Positions 17,139-27,210 are shown, numbered from the stretch's first letter. The stretch: DNA of 64,000 nucleotides from an uncultured bacterium (GCA_900547155.1 URFH01000005.1:20327-84326); one strand, 5' to 3'. Notes: a model not told the origin generated them from the sequence alone. Numbers and translations: made by a program.

Positions 17139-18689
17139 ATGGTATCACATGTAATTACAGCTACTGTCCAGGGAATTGAGCCTTACAAAATCGACGTGGA
17201 AATTGACCTTGTCCAGTCGATTCCGGGCATTACCATTGTCGGACTTCCCGATACTGCCGTAAATGAGGCAAAAGAAAGGGTTCGTTCGGCTATTAAAAAC
17301 GCAGGATTCCTTTTTCCCAATAAAAAAGTGGTCATAAACCTTGCTCCGGCGGATTTGAAAAAAGAGGGAACAAATTACGACCTGCCCATGGCGATGGGAA
17401 TCCTTGCAGAGGACGGAATTTTGGACGGAGGGCTTTTGAAAGACACTGCGTTCATCGGGGAGCTTTCTCTGGATGGTTCTTTGCGGGCTGTGAACGGAAT
17501 TTTGCCGATTGTTGCGGGTTTGAAAGATTTTGGCGTGAAAACGGTCATTGTGCCCGAAAAAAATGCAAAAGAAGCCGCGCTTATCCCCGATATTTGCGTT
17601 CTCAGCGCAAAAAGGCTTGAGGATGTTGTTAATCATTTTTCGCCTGACGAAAACTTCCGAAAACCGCTCGAGCGCTGCGAAGTTGACATAGAAGATTACC
17701 TCAATGAATACACAACAACCAATTATCCCTACGATTTCAAGGATATTAAGGGTCAGGCAAAAGCAAAAAAGGCGCTTGAGATTTCAGCAGCCGGCGGGCA
17801 TAACCTTTTGATGACAGGGCCTCCGGGTTCCGGAAAAACGCTGCTTTCAAAGACTTTTGCGTCGATTTTGCCGCCTCTGGAGCTTGAGGAGGCGATTGAG
17901 CTGACAAAAATTTACAGCGTAAGTGGTATGCTTGAGCCGGAAAGCCCGCTTGTGAACAAAAGGCCGTTCCGTTCGGTTCACCATAGCGCTTCTGCGGTGG
18001 GGATTATCGGCGGAGGTTCGCACCCGAAACCCGGTGAAATCACGCTGGCGCACAGGGGGGTGCTTTTTCTGGATGAAATTGTGGAATTTCCGAGAAATGT
18101 GCTCGAAGTTCTGCGCCAGCCGCTTGAGGATGGCGAAGTCGTCATCACAAGGGCGCAGCAGCGGATAAAATTTCCTGCTGATTTCATTTTGCTTGCCGCA
18201 ATGAACCCGTGCCCGTGCGGATATCTCGGCGATACGCAAAAACACTGCACCTGCTCGGAATTTCAGGTTCAGCGCTACCGCTCAAGGCTTTCCGGCCCGA
18301 TGCTGGACAGAATTGATATTCAAATTGAGGTTCCGAGGCTGTCAGAGGCCGAACTTTTGAACAAAGATTTCAAATCCGAATCGTCGGAGCAGATTCGCTC
18401 AAGGGTTGTGAAAGCCAGAAAGCTTCAGGCTGCCCGATATAAGGGTTATCCGATATTTACAAACTCGGAATTGACGCCGGAATTGATAAAAAAATTCTGC
18501 AAACTTGATGAAAAAAGCGAAACCCTGCTGAAAACCGCAATCGCAAGGTTTAATTTGTCCGGCCGCGCCTATGACAGAATCGTCAAACTCGCACGAACCA
18601 TTGCCGACCTTGAAAACTCCGAAAATATTGAAAGTTCTCACGTTGCGCAGGCGCTGCAGTACAGAAGTTTTATATCTTCGGCGCAATAA
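17139..18689 (+). CDS. comM: YifB/ComM family AAA+ Mg-chelatase-like ATPase
   Basis: Hexameric AAA+ helicase of the ComM family, which promotes branch migration during integration of transforming DNA. An N-terminal Lon-like domain (about 1-170, with PADLKKEGTNYDLPMA) is followed by the AAA+ core. The core carries Walker A GPPGSGKT (about 227-234), Walker B FLDEIVEF, and the CPCGYLGD cysteine segment with a second cysteine pair (HCTC). The C-terminal helical lid ends the protein at 516 residues, full length. Start ATG agrees with family N-termini (MVSHVITATVQGIE). Most bacteria keep this gene even without known competence systems. Confidence 0.93.
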   Translation: MVSHVITATVQGIEPYKIDVEIDLVQSIPGITIVGLPDTAVNEAKERVRSAIKNAGFLFPNKKVVINLAPADLKKEGTNYDLPMAMGILAEDGILDGGLLKDTAFIGELSLDGSLRAVNGILPIVAGLKDFGVKTVIVPEKNAKEAALIPDICVLSAKRLEDVVNHFSPDENFRKPLERCEVDIEDYLNEYTTTNYPYDFKDIKGQAKAKKALEISAAGGHNLLMTGPPGSGKTLLSKTFASILPPLELEEAIELTKIYSVSGMLEPESPLVNKRPFRSVHHSASAVGIIGGGSHPKPGEITLAHRGVLFLDEIVEFPRNVLEVLRQPLEDGEVVITRAQQRIKFPADFILLAAMNPCPCGYLGDTQKHCTCSEFQVQRYRSRLSGPMLDRIDIQIEVPRLSEAELLNKDFKSESSEQIRSRVVKARKLQAARYKGYPIFTNSELTPELIKKFCKLDEKSETLLKTAIARFNLSGRAYDRIVKLARTIADLENSENIESSHVAQALQYRSFISSAQ

Positions 18690-18924
18690 TCCGTCTAATC
18701 ACTTCCGGCAATGTAATTTTTGCGTTTTCGGGCGATATTGGCATTATGTTTAAGATGCTTATTGTACTTTTTTTAATGAAAATCTTCGGAATCAAAGCTG
18801 CGTCCGGTGCTTTTTTAATGTTTATTTGCCTTGTATAATCCCATTTACCAAAGACGGATGAGTATTTTGGGAATTTTTATATTATAATATTTTTGTCAAA
18901 GCTTTGGAAGCGGGAGTATGTAGA

Positions 18925-20184
18925 TTGCAGCATATCAAACTGACAAAATTCATATTTATAGCGCTTGTTCTGGGAATAGTTACGGGATTTGTTTTTCCTG
19001 ATTTTGCCGTGAAACTTGCGCCTGTTTCGACCATGTTTTTGAACATGGTTAAAATGATTATTGCCCCGCTTTTGTTCTCTACGCTTGTTATCGGGATTGC
19101 GGGTCATGGTGATATCAAGAGTCTCGGAAAAATCGGGTTCAAAACTATAATTTATTTTGAAGTAGTGACCACAATTGCACTGATAATCGGGCTTTTGATA
19201 GGGCATTTTGTCCAGCCCGGCACCGGCGTAAACACTGATTTTGCCGTTTCTTCGCAGTCAATGAACCTTGTGAACCAGATGGGGCATTCAAACCTCGCCC
19301 ATCACTCGCTTTCTGCAATGATTGTTGATATTGTCCCCTCGAGCGTAATAAAATCCATGGCTGACGGGAATTTGCTCCAGATAGTTGTTTTCAGCTTGTT
19401 TTTTGCGCTGGCTGTTTGTGCTGTGGGCGAAAAGGCGCGTCCTGTGCTGAATCTGCTTAATTCTGTTTCTGAAATAATGTTTAAATTCACGGAATACGTA
19501 ATGTGGTTTGCGCCTGTCGGTGTTTTTGCCGCTATTGCAAGCACAATCGGCAGCAGCGGGGTCAGCATTCTCAAGAATTATATCAAAGTAATCTGTTCTT
19601 TGTATTTTGCGCTTGCTGTTTTTGTGGTTTTTCTTGTGGTTCTGGTTTGTTCAATCGTAAAATTGCCTGTAAAAGGGCTAATTAAGGCAATAAAAGATCC
19701 TGCGCTTCTGGCATTTACGACAGCGAGCTCCGAAGCTGCACTGCCCAAGGCAATGGAGCAGATGGAGAAATTCGGGGTGCCCAAAAATATCGTCGGTTTT
19801 GTCATGCCGACGGGTTATACGTTCAATCTTGACGGAAGCACGATTTATCTGTCGCTTACAGCGCTCTTTGCAACCCAGATTTGCGGGATTTCGCTTACTC
19901 TGGAGCAGCAGATTATTATGATGTTTGCTTTGATGTTTACGAGCAAGGGTGTTGCCGGAGTTCCGAGGGTTTCTCTGGTTGTTCTTGCGGGAACATTGAC
20001 AAGTTTCGGATATCCGCTTATCGGGGTTGCAATTCTTCTTGGAATTGACCAGATTCTTGATATGGGAAGAACCACTGTAAACCTTATCGGCAACTGTATT
20101 GCCACGATTTTTATTTCAAGATGGGAAAACGAATTTGATTATGAAAAAATGAACGAATTTGTGCTGGCTTCCGAGGAAGATTGA
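18925..20184 (+). CDS. Dicarboxylate/amino acid:cation symporter (DAACS family)
   Basis: Inner membrane sodium- or proton-coupled transporter of the glutamate/aspartate/C4-dicarboxylate family. About eight membrane helices and two re-entrant hairpins are expected. HP1 carries the serine-rich TTASSEAALPKAM, followed by the signature VMPTGYTFNLDGSTIY. Helix 8 has DMGRTTVNLIGNC, holding the substrate-binding Asp and Arg. I choose a TTG start because GGGAG lies about eight bases before it and the protein then begins MQHIKLTKFIF. The frame is open seven codons further up, without a ribosome site. A TATAAT box lies at 18883-18888. Glutamate is a plausible substrate but is not proven by sequence. 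Confidence 0.9.
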   Translation: MQHIKLTKFIFIALVLGIVTGFVFPDFAVKLAPVSTMFLNMVKMIIAPLLFSTLVIGIAGHGDIKSLGKIGFKTIIYFEVVTTIALIIGLLIGHFVQPGTGVNTDFAVSSQSMNLVNQMGHSNLAHHSLSAMIVDIVPSSVIKSMADGNLLQIVVFSLFFALAVCAVGEKARPVLNLLNSVSEIMFKFTEYVMWFAPVGVFAAIASTIGSSGVSILKNYIKVICSLYFALAVFVVFLVVLVCSIVKLPVKGLIKAIKDPALLAFTTASSEAALPKAMEQMEKFGVPKNIVGFVMPTGYTFNLDGSTIYLSLTALFATQICGISLTLEQQIIMMFALMFTSKGVAGVPRVSLVVLAGTLTSFGYPLIGVAILLGIDQILDMGRTTVNLIGNCIATIFISRWENEFDYEKMNEFVLASEED

Positions 20185-20301
20185 GGCGGCGGGGAAATGT
20201 AAAATGTTTGTAACAATACATCTGAATTAACCCCGTTGTTTAGCAAATTTTTTTCTGTTTTTCTTTATTATTAATAGTGTAATCTGTGAAGGGGAAAAGG
20301 C

Positions 20302-23300
20302 ATGCAAATAAACGGGACTAACCCGATTTATGGAAAAAACAAGAACAAACCGTCGTTTTCGGGGCATACAATTGCAAGGGATGAGCGCGGAAATACAGTT
20401 TACAAATTCTATCTGCCGAATAATCCGCAAAATATTCAGGTAGAAACCGCTCTGCTTCAAAAACATGCGGACGGAAATTTTACATTTATCCCCGGCACTT
20501 CTGAAAAACACCCGCTCGCAAACGGAATTTACGAATACAAACCCGCAACGGATGTGCTGACTGCGGATAAGACTGTTGGTTATAGATTTATTATTGACGG
20601 AAAACATAAATATTTTGATTACGCAAAATGTATAAACGATGAAAAAGCCGGCAAATTTACCGTCGCAACTCCGCCTACCCGCTCGGGTCATACAATTCCC
20701 CGCCAGATGGGGCACCTTTTCCCTGATTCTTTGCTTGATTTTACAAACCTGAGCGAAGAAAAACGCAACCATTTCAACCATCTGGGCGGAACTTTGAACA
20801 CAATCAACGACCATATTGACATTTTCAAAGATTTCGGCGTAAAAAGAATTCTCAGCACGCCTGTTTTCGGGCAGGATACTGTCAGCAGCCACGGATACTG
20901 GACTTCCAACGCTTATCAGATTACAAGCACGCTCGGAAATATTGATGATTTTAAAAATCTTCAGGTTAATCTCTTTAAAAACGGCATGGGCTGGGTCGCT
21001 GACGGTGCTTTCGTAAACGAAGGGCTCCACGGCGTTCACATAAAAGACGTCATGACCTGGAACTCAAAATCGCCGTTTTTTGACTGGTTTTCAACAAAAA
21101 ATGTACAGGATTACGGATTGCAGTTCGGTATTCTTTCAAAACAGCCCGATACCCGCAAACACACTCACTACCGTCTTGTGAATGCAAGGCATAAAATCGT
21201 TTTTGAAAAGACTGCAAACGGAATGATTGAAAAAGAAGTCGTCCGCAACAAAGATTACAGAAGCACAAAGCCGACTTATGTCCAGATTTTTGACGATAGG
21301 CTGGCGACTTTGGGTCAGGTCAACTCAAGCAAAGTTTTTGATGTTTACGAAAACAAAAATGCTGATGACAAGTTTGAAATAAACAATTACAAAGACGCTG
21401 TTCAGCCGTATGCTTTCAGGGTTTCGCCTTTTGACGCAGAAAAGAATTACCTGAAATATGAAGAAGCAAAACATGCCGATAAAAAGGCTGAATTTAAAGA
21501 TTATTTAACAGTTTGGACGAATTTTGAGTTTGTTCCCTCAAATAAAGACGGCGGCGTCGGAACATGGGTTGGAAACACTGATATTCCCAAAAAACGCTTC
21601 ATGATTTCCGAAAAATCTATTGAAGGGCTGCCGGAAGAGAAAGTTGAACTTCTAAAAGCCGCTCCATGGCAGGTTCAGGACGATACAATCCAAATCGGTA
21701 AATTCTGGACGTCAGAAACAGCCAGAACCCTGCTTGATTACACCGCTTCACAGATTTATGACGAGCTGGAATCCGCAGGCGACTATAAAACAGCAATCAA
21801 AAACCTTATTAAGAATAATAAGCTCCCCAAAGCCGCAGAGGCCGCAATTGAGGGCGAAAATGGAAAAACCCCGCTTGATAATTTATTGAATGTAAAATCT
21901 AGCGGTGAACGTGATTATAATTTGAAAAAAGTACCCGTGCCGGAAAGCATTGCTGAAGGATTGATGGCGTTTCCTATGGACGCAATTGAATATTCCAATG
22001 ATTTGACCTCGGTTCTTGCTTATCCGTGGCTGAAAAACTTTGCTGTGGATGAAAAAACCGTAGGAAAATCAAGATTTGAGCTCTACAAGATGGGCGATGA
22101 ATTCTATTCAAAAATGCCCTCAAAATATAGAGAACTCTATCAGCAAACCGACAAATTCATTGCGGAAGAAATGACAAAAAAAGCTACTGAAATCTTCAAA
22201 GCCGCAGGAACCAGAGCCGGAATTGATATGGTGGATTCCCACGGAAATCTTACTGCCGACGGTCGGGAAGCTTATTCAATAGTCGCTGCTGATATTGCAA
22301 AATTCCTCTATGTTTCCGCGCTTACACCGCAGATAAACCCCGCGTACAAAGACGGCAGGCTTACTTATGATACTGACGAGCTGAAATCGGTTTATCTTGA
22401 AACACTTGACCTGCAGTATGCCCACAGCCCTGAAGAAGCCGCAAAAATGGTGCTGCACAGGCTCAAACGCGGCGTGAAAAAGCTGAATGAGAACAGACAG
22501 GCAGATTTTGAGAAATTCCTTGCTAAAAAACTTGAAAAATTCGATGCTGATACGGTTAATGCCGCAAGATTGGTTATTGAAAAAGCAGAAGCGGGCCTTG
22601 ATTGGCGTATTGACGCAGCAAAAGATGTCGGCGACTGGGATGCTGTGGACGCAGGCAAGATGTCAGAGCGTGAATGTTACGACAAAACAGCCGGATTCTG
22701 GGAAAAATTCAATTCTGCTGTGCGCAAATTCAACCCGAATACCTTCACAATCGGCGAGCTTGTGCTTGATATGGAGCACAACAATCAGGATTTCGGCTTG
22801 AAAAATGCTTTTCAGGAAACTTTTAACAGCAGAACGGGATTTACAACAGAAACCGATTACAATTTCCTATATTCTTCGCCTATGGAGCTGTTTGGCGCAG
22901 ATTTAACGGATTCGGGCGGATTGAACCATCATGACAACATTGACCAGAAAACCCGTGACATAATCAACGGCGCAACAGCAAACCGCCTCTATGACAACGT
23001 CAATTTTGCCCATGTTTTCTCCGGAAACCATGATAAACCGAGAATTTTGCATTTGCTCGGCTTGAATCTTGCTATTTTTAAAGATGATAAGGCAAAAGCA
23101 ATGGAGGATTTGTTCCACCGTGCGCTTGAAAACAACATGGTCAAAGATGAAATTAACAAACAGTACGGCGAGTACAAAGAAACTCTCCGTCGTGCGGTTC
23201 ATGACCTGTCAGAGGGCAAATATACCCACATATCGTCAATAAAACACAATGATTCTGAGAATTTTGGCACAAGACCATACCGCCAGAATATTGACGATGT

Positions 23301-24138
23301 ATTTTTGCAGGCAGCCTATATGGATGACAAATTTAAGAACAATATTTATTCCGACAAAGGAAAAATTGACTATCTCAGGGCGCTTTTGCTCAAGGGAATG
23401 CTTTTTGACCCTATGAGAAAAGCAGAATCCATGCTTTTCTATCAGGTCGGTATGCCCGGCAGCCCGACTGTTTATATGGGCGATGAAATCGGTGAAACAG
23501 GCTGGGAAACACCATGCAAAAACGAATTCCAGAACAACAGAAACCGTCTTCATTATGAAGTTTTGGACGATGACAGGTATAAATTTATTCAAGAATACAG
23601 AACAAACCTCAAAAACATAATGAATATCAGAAACCAGAAAGCGGCTACCCCCCTTGTCAACGGCGCTTCAATACCTTTGCAGGGCATTGCGCTTAAAGAG
23701 GGTGGAAATGCAGCAGTGGTCTATCGTTATAACGACAAATCCGACGCAATCTGCGTATTCCACAACCGCGGGTATGGAAAGTTACCTCATGAACGCGGTC
23801 TGGATTCATCTGTAGATGAAATCAGCCTTGAGCAGAGCGGAGAATTCGGGCTTCCGAACGCTCTTGCAGCCGGAACAATCTATTATGACGCACTTTGCCC
23901 CTCAAATAAATATGAAGTCAAAGTCGAAAACAATGTTGCTAAACTCTACAACACCGGCGGCGGCCCGATTCAGCTCGGAAACAAAGGCATTATCCTTTTG
24001 AGGGAAAAAGGCTTTAACGGCGAAGATTATTTTGAAGAAAAGCAGGAAAAGGACAAAAAAATCAGGTCAGTTTCTTTCCACGGCAGAAAAGCCAACCCTT
24101 ACGTTGCACTCGCAAACTTGAAATATAATATCCGCTAA
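20302..24138 (+). CDS. Very large GH13-like protein with a long inserted domain
   Basis: A 1278-residue protein with a divided GH13 alpha-amylase barrel. NKPSFSG (15-21) is the lineage N-terminal motif. Residues 25-115 look like a carbohydrate-binding N domain. A first barrel part runs through FGVKRILSTPVFGQD and a degenerate region I (Asp234, Asn239-Glu240). Then about 500 residues intervene before region II, LDWRIDAAKD (Arg769, nucleophile Asp771). Glu819 (TIGELVLD) is the acid/base and His910-Asp911 (GNHDKPR) region IV. MPGSPTVYMGDEIG follows in the C-terminal part. No signal peptide is seen, so a cytosolic glycogen or oligosaccharide enzyme is likely. GGGGAAAAGG precedes the ATG. Confidence 0.78.
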   Translation: MQINGTNPIYGKNKNKPSFSGHTIARDERGNTVYKFYLPNNPQNIQVETALLQKHADGNFTFIPGTSEKHPLANGIYEYKPATDVLTADKTVGYRFIIDGKHKYFDYAKCINDEKAGKFTVATPPTRSGHTIPRQMGHLFPDSLLDFTNLSEEKRNHFNHLGGTLNTINDHIDIFKDFGVKRILSTPVFGQDTVSSHGYWTSNAYQITSTLGNIDDFKNLQVNLFKNGMGWVADGAFVNEGLHGVHIKDVMTWNSKSPFFDWFSTKNVQDYGLQFGILSKQPDTRKHTHYRLVNARHKIVFEKTANGMIEKEVVRNKDYRSTKPTYVQIFDDRLATLGQVNSSKVFDVYENKNADDKFEINNYKDAVQPYAFRVSPFDAEKNYLKYEEAKHADKKAEFKDYLTVWTNFEFVPSNKDGGVGTWVGNTDIPKKRFMISEKSIEGLPEEKVELLKAAPWQVQDDTIQIGKFWTSETARTLLDYTASQIYDELESAGDYKTAIKNLIKNNKLPKAAEAAIEGENGKTPLDNLLNVKSSGERDYNLKKVPVPESIAEGLMAFPMDAIEYSNDLTSVLAYPWLKNFAVDEKTVGKSRFELYKMGDEFYSKMPSKYRELYQQTDKFIAEEMTKKATEIFKAAGTRAGIDMVDSHGNLTADGREAYSIVAADIAKFLYVSALTPQINPAYKDGRLTYDTDELKSVYLETLDLQYAHSPEEAAKMVLHRLKRGVKKLNENRQADFEKFLAKKLEKFDADTVNAARLVIEKAEAGLDWRIDAAKDVGDWDAVDAGKMSERECYDKTAGFWEKFNSAVRKFNPNTFTIGELVLDMEHNNQDFGLKNAFQETFNSRTGFTTETDYNFLYSSPMELFGADLTDSGGLNHHDNIDQKTRDIINGATANRLYDNVNFAHVFSGNHDKPRILHLLGLNLAIFKDDKAKAMEDLFHRALENNMVKDEINKQYGEYKETLRRAVHDLSEGKYTHISSIKHNDSENFGTRPYRQNIDDVFLQAAYMDDKFKNNIYSDKGKIDYLRALLLKGMLFDPMRKAESMLFYQVGMPGSPTVYMGDEIGETGWETPCKNEFQNNRNRLHYEVLDDDRYKFIQEYRTNLKNIMNIRNQKAATPLVNGASIPLQGIALKEGGNAAVVYRYNDKSDAICVFHNRGYGKLPHERGLDSSVDEISLEQSGEFGLPNALAAGTIYYDALCPSNKYEVKVENNVAKLYNTGGGPIQLGNKGIILLREKGFNGEDYFEEKQEKDKKIRSVSFHGRKANPYVALANLKYNIR

Positions 24139-24152
24139 TCCCGGTTAATTAG

Positions 24153-26399
24153 CTATAAAATATCAACCGGATCAACATCCACAATCATTTTTATGTCGTT
24201 CGGAAGCTTGATTTTCGATAAAAATGACGTAACAAACCCGTGTCCGCGTTCATTGAGCTTGTTTTTTATCAAAATCTGAAAACGGTAGTTTTCTTGCAAT
24301 CTTTCTATCACGCATGGCACAGAACCCAGCACGGCAAGCGGTTCTGCGATGTTCAGCTTATCGACAACTTCGCGCAGCCTCATCGCAATCTCCATTGCAC
24401 TTTTTTCCGCACGGAACTGATTTTTTGAAGAAATAACTATGCGGATAATCCTGCTGAAAGGCGGATAATCAAAGTTTTCGCGTGCTTCGATTTCGGATTT
24501 GTAAAAACTCAAATAATCCTGCTCTTTTGCGTTTTCAAGAGCGAAAAAATCGGGGTTGTAGGTTTGAAAATAAACCGTTCCGGGGTTGTTTCCGCGCCCT
24601 GCGCGCCCTGCAACCTGCGTCAAAAGCTGAAATCCCCGCTCACAGGAGCGAAAATCAGGCAGATTGAACCCGTTGTCCGCGTTTATTACGCCCACAAGCG
24701 TCACATTCGGGTTGTCCAGCCCTTTTGCAATCATCTGTGTGCCGATAAGAATGTCGATTTTGCCCTTTGAAAAGTCCTCGAGGATTTCAATATGTCGGTT
24801 TTTCCTGTTTAACGAATCGCTGTCGAGCCGCTCTATCCTGCAATCGGGGAAAAGTTTTTGCGCAATCAACTCGACCCTTTGAACGCCGGTTCCGCTGTTT
24901 CGCAGGGCATCTGAGCCGCATTTCGGGCATGATGTGAGGATTCCGGTTTCGTAATTGCAATAGTGGCACTTCATTGTCTGGGTTTCGGAGTGAAAAATCA
25001 AAGGAATCGCGCATTTCGGGCATTCGATAACCTCCCCGCACGACATGCACTGCGTATAAGTCGAAAATCCGCGCCGATTCATCAAAATAATCGACTGTTT
25101 TCCGTCGCGCAGGTTTTCTTCAATCGCATTAACCAGCGCGCGCGAAAAAATCCCGTGATTAGCCCGAAAATGCTCCTCTCGCATGTCCACAACCTTGACT
25201 TTTGCCATCGGATAATCGTTGTAGCGCTTTTTCATCTCAAGAAGATTGCCCGAATTCAGCGCATAGTAATAAGAATTTACGTCAGGCGTGGCGCTGCCGA
25301 GCAAAAGCGGGCAGTTGTGCAGCTCCGCAAGCTTTTGCGCAACCTTTTTCGCGTCATAACGGGGCGAGGGGGTGGATTGTTTGTAGGCGCTTTCGTGTTC
25401 TTCGTCAATTATTATCAATCCGATATTTTTCAACGGTGCAAATACCGCAGAGCGCGCTCCTGCAAGGATTTTGATTTCATTGTTGTTGATTTTTTGCCAA
25501 ACATCGTATTTTTCGCCCTCGGAAATGCTTGAATGCCAGATAGCTGTTTTTTCAATCCCGAAACGCCTTGCCAGCCTTTTTGTCAACTGCGACGCAAGCG
25601 CGATTTCCGGCGCAAGAAAGAGTACATTTTGCCCTTTTTCGAGCACTTTTTTTATTGCGTTAAAATAAACCTCGGTTTTCCCTGACGAAGTTACGCCATG
25701 AATCAGTATTTGCCCGCTTTTTCCGAGTCTTTTTTCAATTTCTGCACAAACGGATTTTTGTTCATCCGTCAAATCGGGAAACGGCTCCAAATCCTCTTCT
25801 TTAAAGATTTCCAGCGGGTTTCTGAACACAGCTTCCTCGCTAATCTCAAGGCAACCGGCTTTTTCGAGCTTATTTATTGTGGCGCGGGTGGTTTTTGCTT
25901 CTTTTTCAAAGTCAATCAGCCTCATTTTGCCCGAAGTTTCGAGTTTTTCAAGGATTTCCTTTTGCCTTTTTGTTGCGTTTTCGCGGTTTTTGAATTCTAC
26001 GTATTTATCGCTCTGGCCGTGCATTTGGAGGAATTTCAGGGGGATTGCGCACTCAAGAACCGACTGTAGCGAACAAAAATAGTAATTCGCCACCCATTCT
26101 AAGAATTTAAGGTATTCAAGGTCAAAAAGCGCCCTTGTGTCGAGGATTTCGGCGATTTTTTTTGCCTTAATATCTTCGGGCAGGTAATCTGAAAACCCCA
26201 CAACAAAGGCATTTATCAGCCCCATGCGCCCGAACGGCACTTTTACGGCCTGTCCGATTTTTATTTCGGTTTTCAGCCCGTCAGGAATCAAATAGCTGAA
26301 GGTTTTCACCCCGAGCCCGCCGATACAGGTAAGAACGAGGGCATATTTTTTCAACATGCCCTCATTTTGATTTTTCGTATTCGAGTGCTTTGCGCTCAA
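24153..26399 (-). CDS. priA: Primosomal replication restart helicase PriA
   Basis: 3'-5' helicase that reloads the replisome at stalled forks. An N-terminal 3'BD-like domain is followed by a winged-helix part. Helicase motifs are Walker A GVTSSGKT (235-242) and Walker B IIIDEEHE. The zinc module has paired cysteines (CMSCGEVIECPKC and CHYCNYETG, SCPKCG), then QMIAKGLDNPNVTLVG and QVAGRAGRG. The frame starts at a TTG with AGAGG eight bases upstream. An internal ATG at residue 15 (MLKKYALVL) is an alternative, but its GAGGG is too close. The TTG lies four bases past the stop of the PC4-like gene, indicating a two-gene operon. Full length at about 740 residues. Confidence 0.95.
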   Translation of the reverse strand: MSAKHSNTKNQNEGMLKKYALVLTCIGGLGVKTFSYLIPDGLKTEIKIGQAVKVPFGRMGLINAFVVGFSDYLPEDIKAKKIAEILDTRALFDLEYLKFLEWVANYYFCSLQSVLECAIPLKFLQMHGQSDKYVEFKNRENATKRQKEILEKLETSGKMRLIDFEKEAKTTRATINKLEKAGCLEISEEAVFRNPLEIFKEEDLEPFPDLTDEQKSVCAEIEKRLGKSGQILIHGVTSSGKTEVYFNAIKKVLEKGQNVLFLAPEIALASQLTKRLARRFGIEKTAIWHSSISEGEKYDVWQKINNNEIKILAGARSAVFAPLKNIGLIIIDEEHESAYKQSTPSPRYDAKKVAQKLAELHNCPLLLGSATPDVNSYYYALNSGNLLEMKKRYNDYPMAKVKVVDMREEHFRANHGIFSRALVNAIEENLRDGKQSIILMNRRGFSTYTQCMSCGEVIECPKCAIPLIFHSETQTMKCHYCNYETGILTSCPKCGSDALRNSGTGVQRVELIAQKLFPDCRIERLDSDSLNRKNRHIEILEDFSKGKIDILIGTQMIAKGLDNPNVTLVGVINADNGFNLPDFRSCERGFQLLTQVAGRAGRGNNPGTVYFQTYNPDFFALENAKEQDYLSFYKSEIEARENFDYPPFSRIIRIVISSKNQFRAEKSAMEIAMRLREVVDKLNIAEPLAVLGSVPCVIERLQENYRFQILIKNKLNERGHGFVTSFLSKIKLPNDIKMIVDVDPVDIL

Positions 26400-26402
26400 G
26401 TT

Positions 26403-26648
26403 TTACGCCTCTTCTTCAACCGTCATAAGCTCTTTCATCGCTTCTTCAACAGCGTCTTTCAAGAGTTCAAGGTTATCGGGAGAAACTGTAACGCCTTTTT
26501 TGGTCGGCAGCCAGTTCATGCCGTCGTCAGTTGTGTAAAAAATTCTCAAATCAAGGTAGCATTTGCCTTTGTATTCATTGATTGCGATTTGAAGCTGTTC
26601 TGTTGCGCTTCTGGGGATTGTTGCGATAATTTTAGGTTCCGTAGCCAT
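26403..26648 (-). CDS. PC4/YdbC-like single-stranded DNA-binding protein
   Basis: Small protein of the transcriptional coactivator p15/PC4 family, which binds single-stranded DNA as a dimer. The 81 residues include KIIATIPRSATEQLQIAI, LDLRIFYTTDDG and PTKKGVTVSPDNL, matching the curved beta-sheet plus C-terminal helix of the family. In bacteria the role is unsettled; phage and Lactococcus YdbC members bind ssDNA and RNA. It precedes priA by three bases, which fits a link to replication restart or ssDNA handling. The ATG is preceded by GAGGAAAAA-type purines. Confidence 0.85.
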   Translation of the reverse strand: MATEPKIIATIPRSATEQLQIAINEYKGKCYLDLRIFYTTDDGMNWLPTKKGVTVSPDNLELLKDAVEEAMKELMTVEEEA

Positions 26649-26705
26649 TTTTTCCTCATCTCTCCGTTTTTTATTTACAGAATTATTTTAGCACAAACTC
26701 CAACA

Positions 26706-26755
26706 ATTGTGCATACTCCCTCCCCGGCTCGGGGAGGGGTGGGGTGGGGATTTGC
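26706..26755. repeat. Fragment of the dispersed GGGGAGGG hairpin repeat (inverted copy)
   Basis: CTCCCTCCCCGGCTCGGGGA continues into a G-rich tail. This is the first hairpin of the three-way-junction repeat seen at 36.9, 37.1 and 41.1 kb, here in the opposite orientation and without the second hairpin. It opens a 350-base gene-free stretch upstream of the PC4-like gene, which also holds the two hairpins listed next. Confidence 0.7.
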
Positions 26756-26795
26756 ATGGTTTTTTTTGACTTTCTGCTATATCTGGTGCTGTTCA

Positions 26796-26834
26796 TTTTC
26801 TTTCTCTTTTATTGCGACGAAAAGAGAAAGAAAA
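26796..26834. repeat. Perfect 15-bp hairpin, pyrimidine/purine arms
   Basis: TTTTCTTTCTCTTTT pairs perfectly with AAAAGAGAAAGAAAA around a nine-base loop ATTGCGACG. The tail repeats the purine arm loosely (AAAAGAAAGAGAAA). It could act as a terminator-like structure or as a mobile palindrome. It lies in the intergenic space with two other hairpins. Confidence 0.75.
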
Positions 26835-26866
26835 CGAACCAAAAGAAAGAGAAACTCGCAATTGAA

Positions 26867-26953
26867 AAACACTGTAAAATTTTAGCGTGAAATTTGCATC
26901 CACTCCGCTACGCTCCGGTCTGTCAAATTTCGCACTAAAATTCAACAGTGTTT
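26867..26953. repeat. Long hairpin element, 30-nt arms, GAGCGTAGCG loop core
   Basis: Two 30-base arms (26867-26896 and 26924-26953) are near-perfect reverse complements with about five mismatches. The 27-base loop reads, on the minus strand, a core GAGCGTAGCG. The same architecture with unrelated arms and the core GAGCGAAGCG recurs at 27335-27417, and in smaller form at 63481-63522. Confidence 0.8.
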
Positions 26954-27000
26954 AATTATTTACTACGGCAAAGCCTCCACTATTCACGCCGGAAGATATT

Positions 27001-27210
27001 TTACTCATATTCTGCTATTAAGCTAAGCACCTGTTTTTTTGCTGTATTCAAATATCTATCTGAAAGCAATGAAAGCGTAGTAATTTCTAGATTACTAAAA
27101 TCGTCTTCACCAAGCAGGATTTTATTGAGAATAGAATGCACATGATAGCTTCTGTACAAATTTTCGTATAATATTTTTAACTTTTTCTCTTTTAGCTCTT
27201 GTTTACTCAT
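27001..27210 (-). CDS. Small hypothetical protein (69 aa)
   Basis: Short helical, charged protein beginning MSKQELKEKKLKILYENLY, without cysteine pairs, signal peptide or membrane helix. It lies between two hairpin elements. An ATAGG-like site lies about seven bases before the ATG. In size and helical character it resembles the 68-residue protein at 36.7 kb, but I cannot show homology. Whether it is translated is uncertain. Confidence 0.45.
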   Translation of the reverse strand: MSKQELKEKKLKILYENLYRSYHVHSILNKILLGEDDFSNLEITTLSLLSDRYLNTAKKQVLSLIAEYE

